A DNA stretch of 64,000 nt, from the NCBI RefSeq assembly GCF_963169125.1, contig NC_084795.1, forward strand, positions 196,080,214 to 196,144,213, in the 5' to 3' direction. Each line of letters starts with the position of its first letter. Within the stretch, counting starts at the first letter, position 1. Source of the DNA: Humulus lupulus. Its lineage: Eukaryota; Streptophyta; Magnoliopsida; Rosales; Cannabaceae. Both the position numbers and the translations under genes were made by a program. Shown piece after piece: positions 1 to 11,511 of the stretch. A model generated the notes under the pieces. That model ran no database searches. It worked only from the letters and a program-made list of their open reading frames with translations, and was not told the DNA's origin.

Positions 1-14
1 AGCAGTTAGGTAAG
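1..14. other. Left flank of element A
   Basis: Fourteen bases precede the TG that opens the 5' LTR of element A. They are too short to identify. The last five bases (GTAAG) do not match the five bases after the right end of A (CTCAT), so no target-site duplication is visible for A. Confidence 0.5.
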
Positions 15-201
15 TGTAACATCCCATAATTTCCTAATAACGTTTAGGGCCTTGATTAGGAGGCCAGGATGGCAATATATGTAATTATGTGTTTAATGGT
101 TATATTAATTGCTTTTATGTGAATTATGTGATATTTGTGAGAGACCACATTATTATGTGGGTTTATTTGGATTACTTGGCCCGAGGCGATCCTAGTGAAC
201 A

Positions 202-3200
202 TGTAACACCCTGGATAACCAAGACCATTACACCGTGTGTTTAAAATCGTGCAAGACTTGCTAATCACGTCATTTAAATGAAAATGTGATCCTCAAGTCA
301 TAATTAAGTTAGGGTTAAAAGATTTCAGTCATAAACGAACAATTTTCATTAAAATAAATGTTTAGTACATGGGATCCCAAAAACAAGGTTTAAAGAACAA
401 ATTTACAAAATTCCAAAAGTTATATACAATCAAGGCCACTCTAATGGAAACAATACATTTTAGGTTTCTGTTCCTGTACAATCCCTCAACCATGGTGAAC
501 GAGCAGCTAGCAATGTACACCTCGCTCCCAAAGCTCTCCAACTCATTGTTGAACCATCAAGTCCTTGCCTTACCTGCACCACGTAGCACCTGTGAGCCAA
601 GGCCCGGTAAGAAAACTATATAGCATAGCATAAACAATCCAGACAATCAAATGATTCATAAGATATTAACCAGATATTAAGCAGGCCATAATAGGCACAT
701 AATGAGTGACGACAAACAAAGAATCATCAGTCTATTATCTAGGTATTCAACAAGCCACAAGCATTGGATTAATAACAGTAAACACATTCATAATCAACAG
801 TTTATCAAAATCATCATACAATACTTAGGGTCGACACCCTTAGGCCGCACCCTCTATTTAACCCACTATCTCCGACTCACTTAGGCTGAGCCCAGTGTTT
901 AACCCACTGACTCTGGCCCACTTAAGCCAAGCTTAGTGATTATTTAGCTGTCGTCAGCTGCCAATGGCCGAGCCACGTCCTGTGCACAAATACAAGTTCC
1001 GGCACTCTTAGGCCATTCATTTCATGCTCGCATGGCATATCATAATCATACAACATTTTCATTCAAATACAGGGAATCTTAGTCCCACACAGTCACATAA
1101 GGGTGCAGTTTTCTTACCTTTAGTTCCGAGCGAAGAAGGCGAAATGATTTTGAGCACGATCCTCAGTTCTGAGCCTTGGCGTACACCTAGTCACAATCCA
1201 TAAATGGTACTTCGATGAGTTTAAATTCCAAAGAACAATCCCATGACCAAAATCGCGCTCTCAGGACCTCTAATTCCACCAAACAAAGTGGTGAAACTGT
1301 CCCCCGAGCCCTCGAGCAAAAACCCTAAAAAGTACCAAAAGCCAAATTCTGAAAGTTGAGTAGTGCTATAGCGCTGCCTATTGAGCGCTACAGCGCTAGA
1401 GTCAGAGACTCTAGCCCCCCAAAAATCACAACCTAGCGCTATAGCGCTGCAACCCGAAATGCGAAATTCTGGGCTTTCTCTTCGAATTTTCCCAAGCCAA
1501 AGCTCCAAAAATCAATCCCTCAAGACCTTTAAACCCATAATTAACCATAAAACTACACTCTACTCATTAAAGGCAACAAAACCTAACCGATTTTTTCCCA
1601 AGAACTCCAACTAATCCCCAAAACCCATACTCAAGCTCTCAAACCCAAACAACATAAAAATAGGATAAGAACTCAAAAATTTCTGAGGTTAAAGCTCAAA
1701 TTCATCCTAAACTACTTACCAAAACATAGAGATTAAAGCAAGGTTCTTACCTCAAATTGTGGCCCAACTTTTCATAAGAAACATCACACTAACTCAGCCA
1801 ACTTCCTTGAATTTCTTTCCATATTTTCCAGCCCCACTTCCAGCTTAATTCCCCAAGCTCCTAAGTTGAACTTCCTGGACAGAAGTCTCAATTCCTCAAG
1901 ACTCCCGGCAGAATTTCCTTAAGCTCAAACATTCACTCAGCCTTTCTTTCCCTTAACTTCAAAACACAAGAGAGAGAGAGAGAGAGAGAAATCGTGAGAG
2001 ATGAGAGCGAGTGAACAGAGAGAGTTTTCCTTTTCTTTCCTTCCTTGAATAATTCTATAACCTTCTGTTTAGTTCTAAGTTCTGAGTATATCCCTTAATG
2101 AATAAAAATACTATTTTACCCTCCTAGGTTCTCTAGTCCTCAAATGGCCCTTAGGGTTAAAAGGGTCACTTTGCTCCCAATTATTTACCCAATGTCTAAT
2201 AATCCCCAATATATATATTCTAAATTCCCCGAAACACCCCTTAGGCTCCCCCGAACCGTGTATAAATGTAACGCCCTACTACCTTAGAGCCGTTACTAAG
2301 TGAGTTTAAAACAGGAATTGTGCATTTAATTGACTCAAAGTGGTTTCTAAAACCAAAAGTGTGATTAAACCAGAGTTTGAGGCTGTATTCTTTTAAAATG
2401 TTTAACTTCATTGAAAGCGTTAACTATAAAACATCTGGGATCCCAAAATAAGGTTTACAAAATATTTACAACTCAAAAAAATAGGTTTACACTTGATCAG
2501 CTATCAAAAGAATGGTTAAATACAGCCATATACAAAATGCCCCCAACCAAAGCAGTCGGGCAGGCCAAACATGTACACGCCACCCCCACGCTCTCCGTAC
2601 TCATGGCCGGTTGACTGACTCCTTGCTTTTACCTGCCACACGGAGCACTCGTGAGCCGAAGCCCAGCAAGAAAACCCAAATAACACATAACATATGCAAA
2701 TCATATAGCTGACATAATTCACTGATAAATAGGAAAACCATCATAATAAACAAGTACGGCTAAGCCGCCCCAGAGGCCTTACCAAAGCCTGGGGTTTCGG
2801 TTCTCACCGCGAGGATAACTCATGTATCCCTTGGGTCCCACCCTGAATATAAGCATCCCATGTGCTGTATGTTACTTCCGGCCCCACGGCCGTACCCGGC
2901 CTACGCCGCACTCGGCCCTTACCGTTCATCTCATCATAATCACACATATAGTACATTCGAAATAAACATTCACACACATCACGATTCATTTAAGGTTAAA
3001 CATTTGCACATAATACAATCCGGGCCATGCCCTAATCTCGGGTGTTACGGTTTTCTTACCTGTATCCCGAGCTTTCCAATGCACCACGGTCACGAGCACG
3101 ATCCACTAGCACGAGCCTCTCCCAAATCCTAGTTACAACACACACATCAAACACTTTAAATACTAACCATGCCAAAACCACTTCCCGGGACCAATCCCGC

Positions 3201-4794
3201 ACTCCCGGGACCTCTAAATCCATAAAACAAAGCATCGGAACCATCCCCCGTGTCCCCAGGAAAAACCCCTAAAAATCCAACATTTGGGCTGCCAAAATGG
3301 CCTAGGGCCGCGGCACACCCATCAAGGGCTGCGGCGCCCAGACCCCATGCCCCATCCTGAAGCCTCCTCGCTCCGCGGCGCCCAAGAACAGGGCTGCGGC
3401 GCTCCATCGCGAACCCAGATTTTCTGGGTTTTTCCTGCATTTTTCCCGAGTTTTAACCTCTCCAAATCACCCCAAACCAATACCTAAACCCCAAGACTCA
3501 AATCCAAACCTCATATGAACAATCTAACACCCCATAAACACTAGAATCAAATCAAAACATCAACACACTCAAGATCCACTCCTTTGATTTCAAATTTCAG
3601 CAACTAACCTAAAACTCCACAATGCTTAGCTTAGGCATTTAAATTCCTTAATTCAAAACAAAAATCCAAACTTAAATATGTATAAAACCCTTACCTCATA
3701 TGAAGAATCCATACAAAGTCCTTGACCTCCTCCTAGACTCCCACTTCTCCTTCTCTTCTTCTTCTTCTTCTTGCTTACCCTAGCCTTTCTCTCCTCTTCT
3801 TTTCCTTCTCTTCTAATTTTATCAAGGCACTAAATGGTCCAATGCCCAAACCGTATACCCCATATACCCAGCTGAAACTTGCCTATTTTTCTTGCCAAAA
3901 GACCATTTTACCCCTTCCTAATAATCCCTCCTTAGCTAAACCTTCAAGGGCACTTAAGTCTTTACACTTTCATTTCAATTCTACCACTTTCTATCTTAAA
4001 ACTTGTTACCCACAGCAGTTACAAACGGTTACCCAAGTTACCCAATTACCAATAACTAACCACTCATTCTCAACTCAACTTATAAGATTCCCAAAGTACC
4101 CCTAGGCTTAACCCGAGCCGGGTACAACATCCCGTTGTGACTTTTAAACTAATTGGATCACTAGGACCGTCTCGATGCGTGCATCTTGATAATAATACAA
4201 CACTCACATGGCACAATTCACATAGTACAATTATCACAGTGATGCCCTAACATGGCCAAGTTACAATCATGCTCATTCTAAGAACATCAGTTCTACATGC
4301 ATACTAATTCACATAGTCATGCATCTCAAATAATCAAATAGTCATATAACGTGCAATAAATCATAATCATGCATTTAAGCTCAATAAAGACACACCAAAT
4401 CCCATCATGCCCTCCAGGCACACTACTCCAGGCCCTTAAGCCTTAACACTGAATTTGGGTCGTTACAATAAATCCTCGCCGTGACTATTTCGCCAATCCG
4501 CTCACTAGGACCGTCTCAAGCCATATGCTACAAATATATCCACAGAATAATGTGGTCTCAAAATTTTATCACATATAATTACACTGATGCCCACAACAGG
4601 CCAAAATTACAAATGTGCCCTTACAAGTTAAATAGGGCCCACATGCATATTTAACATTCCTAAACATGCATTTAATCACATCCATATAATCATATAATCA
4701 TGCATTAAATCACTTATTCAGATAAATACCAATTATGCCCACCGGCACACTAATCAAATCCCCTAAGCCTTATTAGAAATTTTGGGTTGTTACA
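202..4794 (-). mobile_element. Solo LTR D (minus strand), containing solo LTR C
   Basis: An LTR with no internal region, inserted in the 5' LTR of A. It runs TG at 202 to CA at 4794 and is flanked by the perfect 5-bp duplication GAACA (197-201 and 4795-4799). Read on the minus strand it starts TGTAACAACCC, like the other Gypsy LTRs here. Net length without C is about 2.39 kb. It carries an AGCGCT palindrome cluster at 1366-1452 and a GA microsatellite near 1969-1990. A solo LTR normally results from recombination between the two LTRs of a full element. Confidence 0.9.
2267..4467 (-). mobile_element. Solo LTR C (minus strand) nested in D
   Basis: A 2,201-bp LTR from TGTAACGCCC at 2267 to GTCGTTACA at 4467, flanked by the perfect duplication ATAAA (2262-2266 and 4468-4472). 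It has no internal region. It has a GC-rich stretch of GCCGCGGC-type repeats at about 3303-3408, unlike the AGCGCT cluster of its host LTR, so it belongs to a different but related LTR family, the one seen also in E and F. A TTC run lies at about 3752-3770. Confidence 0.92.
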
Positions 4795-6972
4795 GAACAA
4801 TTAGCGAAAAAGGTCACATCGGAAATAAATACTCGGCTCGAGGTGAGCCACGGGGTAGTTTGGTAAATTAGTACATTACTGGGGATTATTGGGTTGTGGA
4901 TATTTATTTGGGGTTTATTTAAGAAAGCTGAGATTTATTTAAGTAAATGTTGAGAAATGGTGGCAAATGACTATTCTGCCCTTATGGGCATTAGAGGGCA
5001 AGCTTTGGAATTAAGGGCATTTTAGTCTTTTATGAGCTTTATCTATACTTAGCCAAAATAGGAAACTAAAGATTAGAGGGAAAGAAATAAGAAGGAAGCA
5101 TGCACAACTCTCCCAAACTCTCTCTCCCATTTTTCTCTTCTGCCTTATTTGGAGCTTGAGGGAAATTGAAGATTTTGAGGAAACAAGCATGGAAATTGAA
5201 GCCTATAGTGTAGGATTAAGCTAGGATCAGCTTGGGAACCATTGAGCAGCCATCAAGGAAATGATTTTGAGCTTCAATCTCTGAATTTTCTGAGTTCTTA
5301 CTCTGTTTTTATGGTGTTTGGGGCTTGAGAGCTTGGATATGGATTTTTGGGATTAGTTGGAGTTTTGGGGGAAAACTTGGCTAGGTTATGTTGCCTTTGA
5401 TGAGTAGAGCGTGTTTCTATGGTTAATTTTTGGTTTGGAGGTCTTGAGGGATGAATTTTTGGAGCTTTGGCTGGGGGAGATTCGAAGAGAAAAACCAAGA
5501 ATTTTGAAATTCTGGTGTCATTGTTGTAGCGCTAGATTGGGAGCGCTACAGTGCTAGGCTGGAATTTTGGGGGCTAGGGTCTATGACTCTAGCGCTCAGC
5601 CCCCTATAGGTAGCGCTGTAGCGCTAATAAGCTTTCAAAACTTGATTTTTGGGTACGTTTAAGGGATTTTGCTCAGGGGCTCGGGAGACGATTTCACCAC
5701 CTTGTTTGGTGGAATTAGAGGTCCTAAGGGCGTAGGATTGATCCCGGGATCGACTTTGGAATTTAAAACTCATCAAAGTACCATTTATTGATTGTGACTA
5801 GGTGTTCACTAGGGCTCAGAATGGGATTGTGCTCAAGGGTCATTCTTGTGTACGCTTACTTGGACGTGAGGTAAGAAAACTGCACCCAATACGTGTATAT
5901 GTGATTAGGGCTTGGCCCGACTGTTACATGTTATTATGAATAGGGCTTGGGCCCCAAGATGTTTATACTAGGCTATTAGTTTACATGTATACTGATAAAT
6001 GCTTAAGTGTTTTATAGTCGTGGCATGAACTCTATGGTTAGGGCATGTGGCCCCGTTAAATGGGTATGTTTAGTCTAGTGGAAATGGATATTCAGTGGTA
6101 TTATATGATTAACGTGCATATGTGCTTAGTTTATTAGGATGTGCCTATCGACATCAGTTTTCTATATTGAGGTATGTAAACCTGGATCGGGGCTTGACTT
6201 ATGAGTCAAGGATGGCAATAGAGCGCTGTGAGCTGGTCGAGAGGCTTAGGCCTAAACCACCAATGTACTATTACGTTGATCGACTCTAAGGTAGATGGTG
6301 AACCAAGGGGGTCGGGCTAGCTCTATGGCTAGTGAGACAGAGCTAAGGGTGAGGGCCCCAGGTGACTCTACAGTCACGTAGCTAGGGCGTAGGCCCCGAG
6401 AATTGGCTCTAAGGCCAACTAATTAGGGCAGCGGCCCCAGGTTGATCCAATGATCATGTGCTTGAATCTAAATGATAGTATTTAATGGTTGTTATTACTA
6501 ATTGTATTGAATGATTATTTCAAGGTTTATATTCTTTATTCATGCTTATGTTGAGTTTTCTTGCTGAGCCTTAGCTCATGAGTGCTTTGTGGTGTTGGTA
6601 AGGGAAAGTGAAAGCTTGACCAGCCATGAGTTGGAGAGCTTCGGTGGCAACGTGTACATATGCTGCTGCTCGACCACTATGGGCGGGGTTATCTAAGAGG
6701 AACTAGGGTTATATCCCTATTTTTCCGCTTATGCCGGCTAATGTAACTTTTTATGTGTATAATTACCTTTTTAAAAGTTTAGTTGTAATATTTTGAGATC
6801 CATGTTTATGTGAAACTTTTTAAATAAAAGTCAATGGTTCTTTGACCAAATTTTTAACCCTAACCCTTGTCACTAACCTTAGTTACACATTTTAAACCAA
6901 ATTACCTGATTAGCAGGTCTGACACAATTTTAAGTACACAATGTAAAGGTCCTTAATTAGGAGGGCGTTAGA

Positions 6973-7558
6973 ACTTGGTATTAGAGTTGCCAAGGTTTAA
7001 GGGTTCCTGAAGACTGGCCAGGCATGTACACTCGCCACTAAAGACAAGCTCGACTCAGGGTTCAGTAACTGTTATGTGTTTATATGTTTAAATGCTTAAA
7101 CATGATATGAATGCTTTATCTGTATGCCTTTTTAGGAAGCATGACATAATCTGATAGGGCAGGGCCCTTGCCTGCTTCATAAATATTACAGAACGTACTT
7201 ATTAGCATCGTTACTGCTTGTGGATGCAAAGGAACTGTTTGTTAGCGCTATTATTTGTCTATAGGCCAGGGGAAAATGTTTATTAGCATTGTTATTACTG
7301 GCAGGAATTAAAAGAACATGCTTATTAGCTATGTTGAACTAATGAAAATACTTGGATATGTCTGTATGTATGGTTACTTGCTGATGGATATCAGGAGGTG
7401 CTTACTAGCACTCTGAATGAATATATATTGTGATGGCATGCTTATTAGCATTGCATATGTTTGTTATCTGATGATCTTGGACCATCAGGCAGTAAGAGGT
7501 ATAGATATTACTTACCTAGCGACCGATTTGATCTCTCTAGGGTGATTTGAGTGTCAGC
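6973..7558 (+). other. Primer-binding site and leader of element A
   Basis: The primer-binding site lies at 6976-6987 and reads TGGTATTAGAGT, a two-mismatch version of TGGTATCAGAGC, the plant initiator-Met tRNA complement used by many Gypsy elements. The rest is untranslated leader before gag. It contains several imperfect copies of CTTATTAGCATTG (near 7199, 7279, 7321, 7399 and 7441), which look like a degraded internal repeat. No gene is visible here. Confidence 0.75.
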
Positions 7559-9531
7559 ATGAATCCTCGTAGGTCAGAGAGATTGGTTGGCCAAGAGCTG
7601 CAGGCCAATGTAGGGAATGACCAGGGCCATGCCCCACCACCAGCTCTAGAGAACTGGCAACAATTGCTTGCTGACATGCAAGTGAGGCTAGAGAGGAAGG
7701 AAGAATAGATACACCTCTTGAGACAGCAACAGGTTCCAGCAGGGAACCTACAGGCCGCGATACCTGTAGTTTCACAACCAGAGGTACCGGCAGATGTACA
7801 GCCGCAGGCAGGGGGAGACAGGTGGGAACCCCTGTATGACAGGTTCAGGAAGCAACATCCTCCAGTTTTTTAGGGTAGTTCTAATCCACTGAAGGTTGAG
7901 CAATGGATGACCATGATAACCACTATCCTAGACTTTATGAGGGTAGGTGGTAATGTGGCCTGTGACACTTATATCATTCAGAAGGATGCCAGAATATGGT
8001 GGGAGGTGGTATCCCAGACTAGAGAAATTACCACTATGGAGTGGGAAGAATTCAGAACCTTATTCAACAAGAAATATTACAATGATACAGTTAAAGTTGC
8101 GAAGGCTAAGGAGTTCAGCAGGTTACTTCAGGGTAACATGACAGTGACCGAGTATGCCCTGAAGTTTGATAGATTAGCAAAGTTTTTCAGAGTTCTGGTG
8201 CCCACTGATGGGACCAGAAGAGAGAGGTTTATTCAGGGGCTACAACCTATGATAGCCTGAGACATCCGTATCACTATTGTGCCAGGAGTGACTACTTATG
8301 CACAGGCTGTGGAGAAGGCGCTTACAGCTGAGAGTGCTGAGAACAAGATCTGACGTGATAATGCAGCCAGAAGGGATTCTATGAGGCCGGGACCCCCATT
8401 TCCAGGTTTTGGTAGGGGTGGAGGCCCCAGTGATCAGAAAAGGATGACCCCATACAAAGTTTCAGCTTTAGGGCCAGATAGAAGGCCACGAGGTATACAG
8501 ATGGGCCGCCAGGGTGGTGGTAAGACATGGAGGGCATTCCCAGAGTGTTCTAGGAGCAGTAGGTGCCATATTGGGGAATGTCGGGCGAAGGCCTATTTTG
8601 TTTGTGGCAGTACGGGGCACTTGAAGAAAGATTTCCTGAGAGCCAGGAAGGAGGAGTCGAAGAAATTGGACAGCCTGACGCCAGCTCGGGTGTTCACTTT
8701 GACCCATACAGAGGCCAAGTCTAGTCCCTCAGTAGTTACAGGTTAGCTTTCTAATGCTGGAACATTTTATACTATTTTTATTGATTTGGGTGCTACGGAT
8801 TCTTTTGTTGCTTGTAGGATTATAGATGGGTTGTGTAGACCTTATGATTTCTATACTGTGGGGTTTGGTACGATATTGTCTACTGGGGAGTTAGTGATAT
8901 CCAGGACATGAATTAGGACATTACCAGTTACTGTGGAGGGCAGGGAGTAATCAGTTGATTTGGTTGAGTTAGAGATGACTGATTTTGACATATTTCTTGG
9001 TATGGATTGGCTAGAGAAGTATGGGGCATCGATAGACTGTAAGAAGAAGAAGATAAATTTTGAGCCAGAGGGTGAGGACCCCTTTGTTTTTGTTGGAACT
9101 GTGCATGGACCCCGTATACCTATGATATCAGTACTTAATGTAAGAGACATGTTGCAGGGGGGATGCATAGGGTTCTTAGCTAGTGTGGTTGATACCACTC
9201 AGGGCCAGTGGAACCAGAACAGACTCGGTTAGTCTGTGAGTTTCTGGATGTATTTCCAAAGGATCTACAAGGGTTATCTGCAAGGGAGATTGAGTTTGTG
9301 ATTGAATTCGTGCCAAGGACAAAGCCAGTGTCTAGGGCCCCTTACAGGATGGCTCCAGTGGAGCTGAAGGAACTGAAGGTTCAACTACAGGAGTTACTGG
9401 ACTTGGATTTTATCAAGCCTAGTTTCTCGGCATGGGGTGGACCGGTTCTCTTTGTGAAAAAGAAAGACAGTTCTCTGAGGATGTGCATCGATTACAGAGA
9501 ACTGAATAAGTTGACTATCAAGAACATATAT
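7559..9531 (+). pseudogene. Element A gag-protease-RT, first part (decayed)
   Basis: A polyprotein frame starts at ATG 7559 (MNPRRSERLVGQEL). Gag capsid motifs such as EDARIWWEV-like and MTVTEYALKFDRLAKF are clear. The zinc knuckle at about 8590-8640 has lost both outer cysteines (AYFVCGSTGHLKKDF). The protease site at 8783 reads DLGATDSF where the related copies have DSGATHSF. In-frame stops lie at 7706, 7871, 8258, 8351, 8744, 8909 and 8948. A frameshift near 9203 separates protease from RT. The RT N-terminus ([14 protein letters not shown] to KLTIKN) is cut off at 9531 by element B. It encoded the proteins for retrotransposition through RNA and is now non-functional. Confidence 0.9.
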
Positions 9532-11475
9532 TGTAACGCCCTGGTTAGCCAAGACCGTTACACTGTGTACTTGTAAAGGTTCAAGACACGCTAATCAGGT
9601 CATTAATTTTAAATCGTGTCACTAAACATATATGAGCTAAGGTTAAAAAGGTTTTGGTCTCAAAAGACTGATTTACTTTATATAAACTGTAGCAAACATG
9701 GGATCCCATACAAAACAGAGTTAAAATAAGTTTACAGACTCCCAAAAATACATGAGGAACCACTAGCCATGCTAAGGCCAAAACAAACAGTTTCCAGGTT
9801 CCATGTCCTTGCTTAACCCTCAACCGTGGCGGCCGAGCACCTGGCTATGTACATTCCGCTCGCTGAGCTTTCCAGTCAGGGCTGATCTAACTTGCCCTTG
9901 CCTTTACTTGCACCACGTAGCACCCGTGAGCCAAGGCCCAACAAGAAAACATCACAGATAACTCAAACAATAACAACAGGCAAATAGCTCAGTAGGCATG
10001 TATACTTATCAGATATTCCACAATAGACAATCAGCATATACAATTCAATCCAAGGCACATTCTATTTCATATAACGTTCATATCGCATAATATTCAGGGC
10101 TGACGACTTAGACCGCACCCTCTGTTTAACCCACTGACTCTGGCCCGCTTAAACCAAGCTCAGTGCATAATAAGCTGTCCTCGGATACCAGTGTCTGAGT
10201 CGCGCCCTGTGCGCTAGTGAGACCCTTGGCACCCTTAGGCTGTTGGTTCACTAAATGGCATGGATGGCATAATACCATCTTTTCAAGCATCCACAATAGG
10301 GAGCCCTTAGTCCCGTCATATATGTTCAACCAGGTGTAGTTTTCTTACCTTTAGTCTGTACGGTTATCGAGTTACGAGCAACGTCCCTCAAGCACGATTC
10401 GTTCCCGAGTCTAAGCTTTTATCACCTAACCACAACCAAAGCATAGGGTTTCATAAATAATCCAATATAGGTTCCCAATTACAAAACTAACTCCCGGGAC
10501 TCCTAATTCCGCCAAGCACGGTGGTGAAACCAAACCCGAGCACCCAAGACCACTCTCCCATGCTTAAAACCCTCAAAATCCCATGTGTGCAACCAAGGGC
10601 TACGGCCCCTCCCCAAAATAGAAACTACCCCTACACTGAACCACACACACGCCGCGGCCCTTGCCTTGGGCGCCGTGGCGCGCCCCCTTCGCCGAACCTC
10701 CCTGCCTTCTTTGCATCCTAGGGCCGCGGCGCTCTAGAACAGAGCCGCGGCCCTCCCCTTCGAACCCAGTTTTTTCACCATTCAAGAGCTCAAAACCTTA
10801 TCTTAAACCATCCCAAAACTCCCCAACTCTTAACCAATTAATTCCCAACCTCTTTAGCATGATCTAAACAACATAATTCCCAATAAAACACAGCCTAACA
10901 CACTCCAATCTCTTCCTTCCAATTTCTGAAACCCAAGTGTTAAAACACACACAAACCAGCCATCAAACTCAATGAAAAAACCTCTAAACCAGGAGTAGAG
11001 ACTCACCTTTGTTGTTGAATCACCTCACCAAGCTCACTTATCTGTTAAGTTAATCCCGAGGCTCGGGGTGCCGGAACCGTCCCCAAGGCCAATATGGTAA
11101 AATCCCCCAATATTCTCGCCTAGACATCCTAAGCTCAAATATGTCTCCATATATTTATTTTCATGTTCCGATAGTCCAAATCGCTACCCGCTATATAAAA
11201 ATATCCCCGACTTCTCCAAAGTCAAATCTTAAACTCCATTGTGACTTTTCCCGCTACCTGACCCTAGAATCGTCTTGAGTCGTGCTCAACGAACCTGTCC
11301 ACATAATAATGTGGTTCTCACATATATCACATATCATATTACCACATAATACAATCAATTATCATATAAACAGGATTAAACACAATTATTCATTAAATCA
11401 CAATTATTACAGTAATGCCCTCCTGGCACACTAATCAAGGCCCTTAAGCCTTATTAGCGAATTTGGGTCGTTACA
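9532..11475 (-). repeat. 3' LTR of element B (shortened)
   Basis: 1,944 bp, against 2,284 bp for the partner LTR. Most of the difference is one deletion of roughly 315 bp at about 11036, where sequence just after a CACCTCACCAAGCT motif jumps to CACTTATCTG. About 20 bp are also missing in the GC-rich GCCGCGGC-type block near 10590. Outside these the two LTRs differ by only a few percent. The polypurine tract lies just inside at about 11478-11489 on the minus strand (AGGAGGGGATAG). Confidence 0.9.
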
Positions 11476-11511
11476 ACTATCCCCTCCTAATGAGAATTTC
11501 ATCCTCGAAAT

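Larger units (their letters stand above)
15..6972 (+). repeat. 5' LTR of element A, split by solo LTR D
   Basis: The LTR starts with TGTAACATCCC at 15 and ends at 6972 in GCGTTAGA, where the usual terminal CA has become GA. It is interrupted by solo LTR D (202-4794) plus a 5-bp duplication. The matching 3' LTR at 21363 lets both ends be placed. It holds a cluster of AGCGCT palindromes at 5525-5626, a GGTAAGAAAAC box near 5870, and a TGGTAAGG box near 6597, which are positions conserved in the other chromovirus LTRs of the window. Confidence 0.88.
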
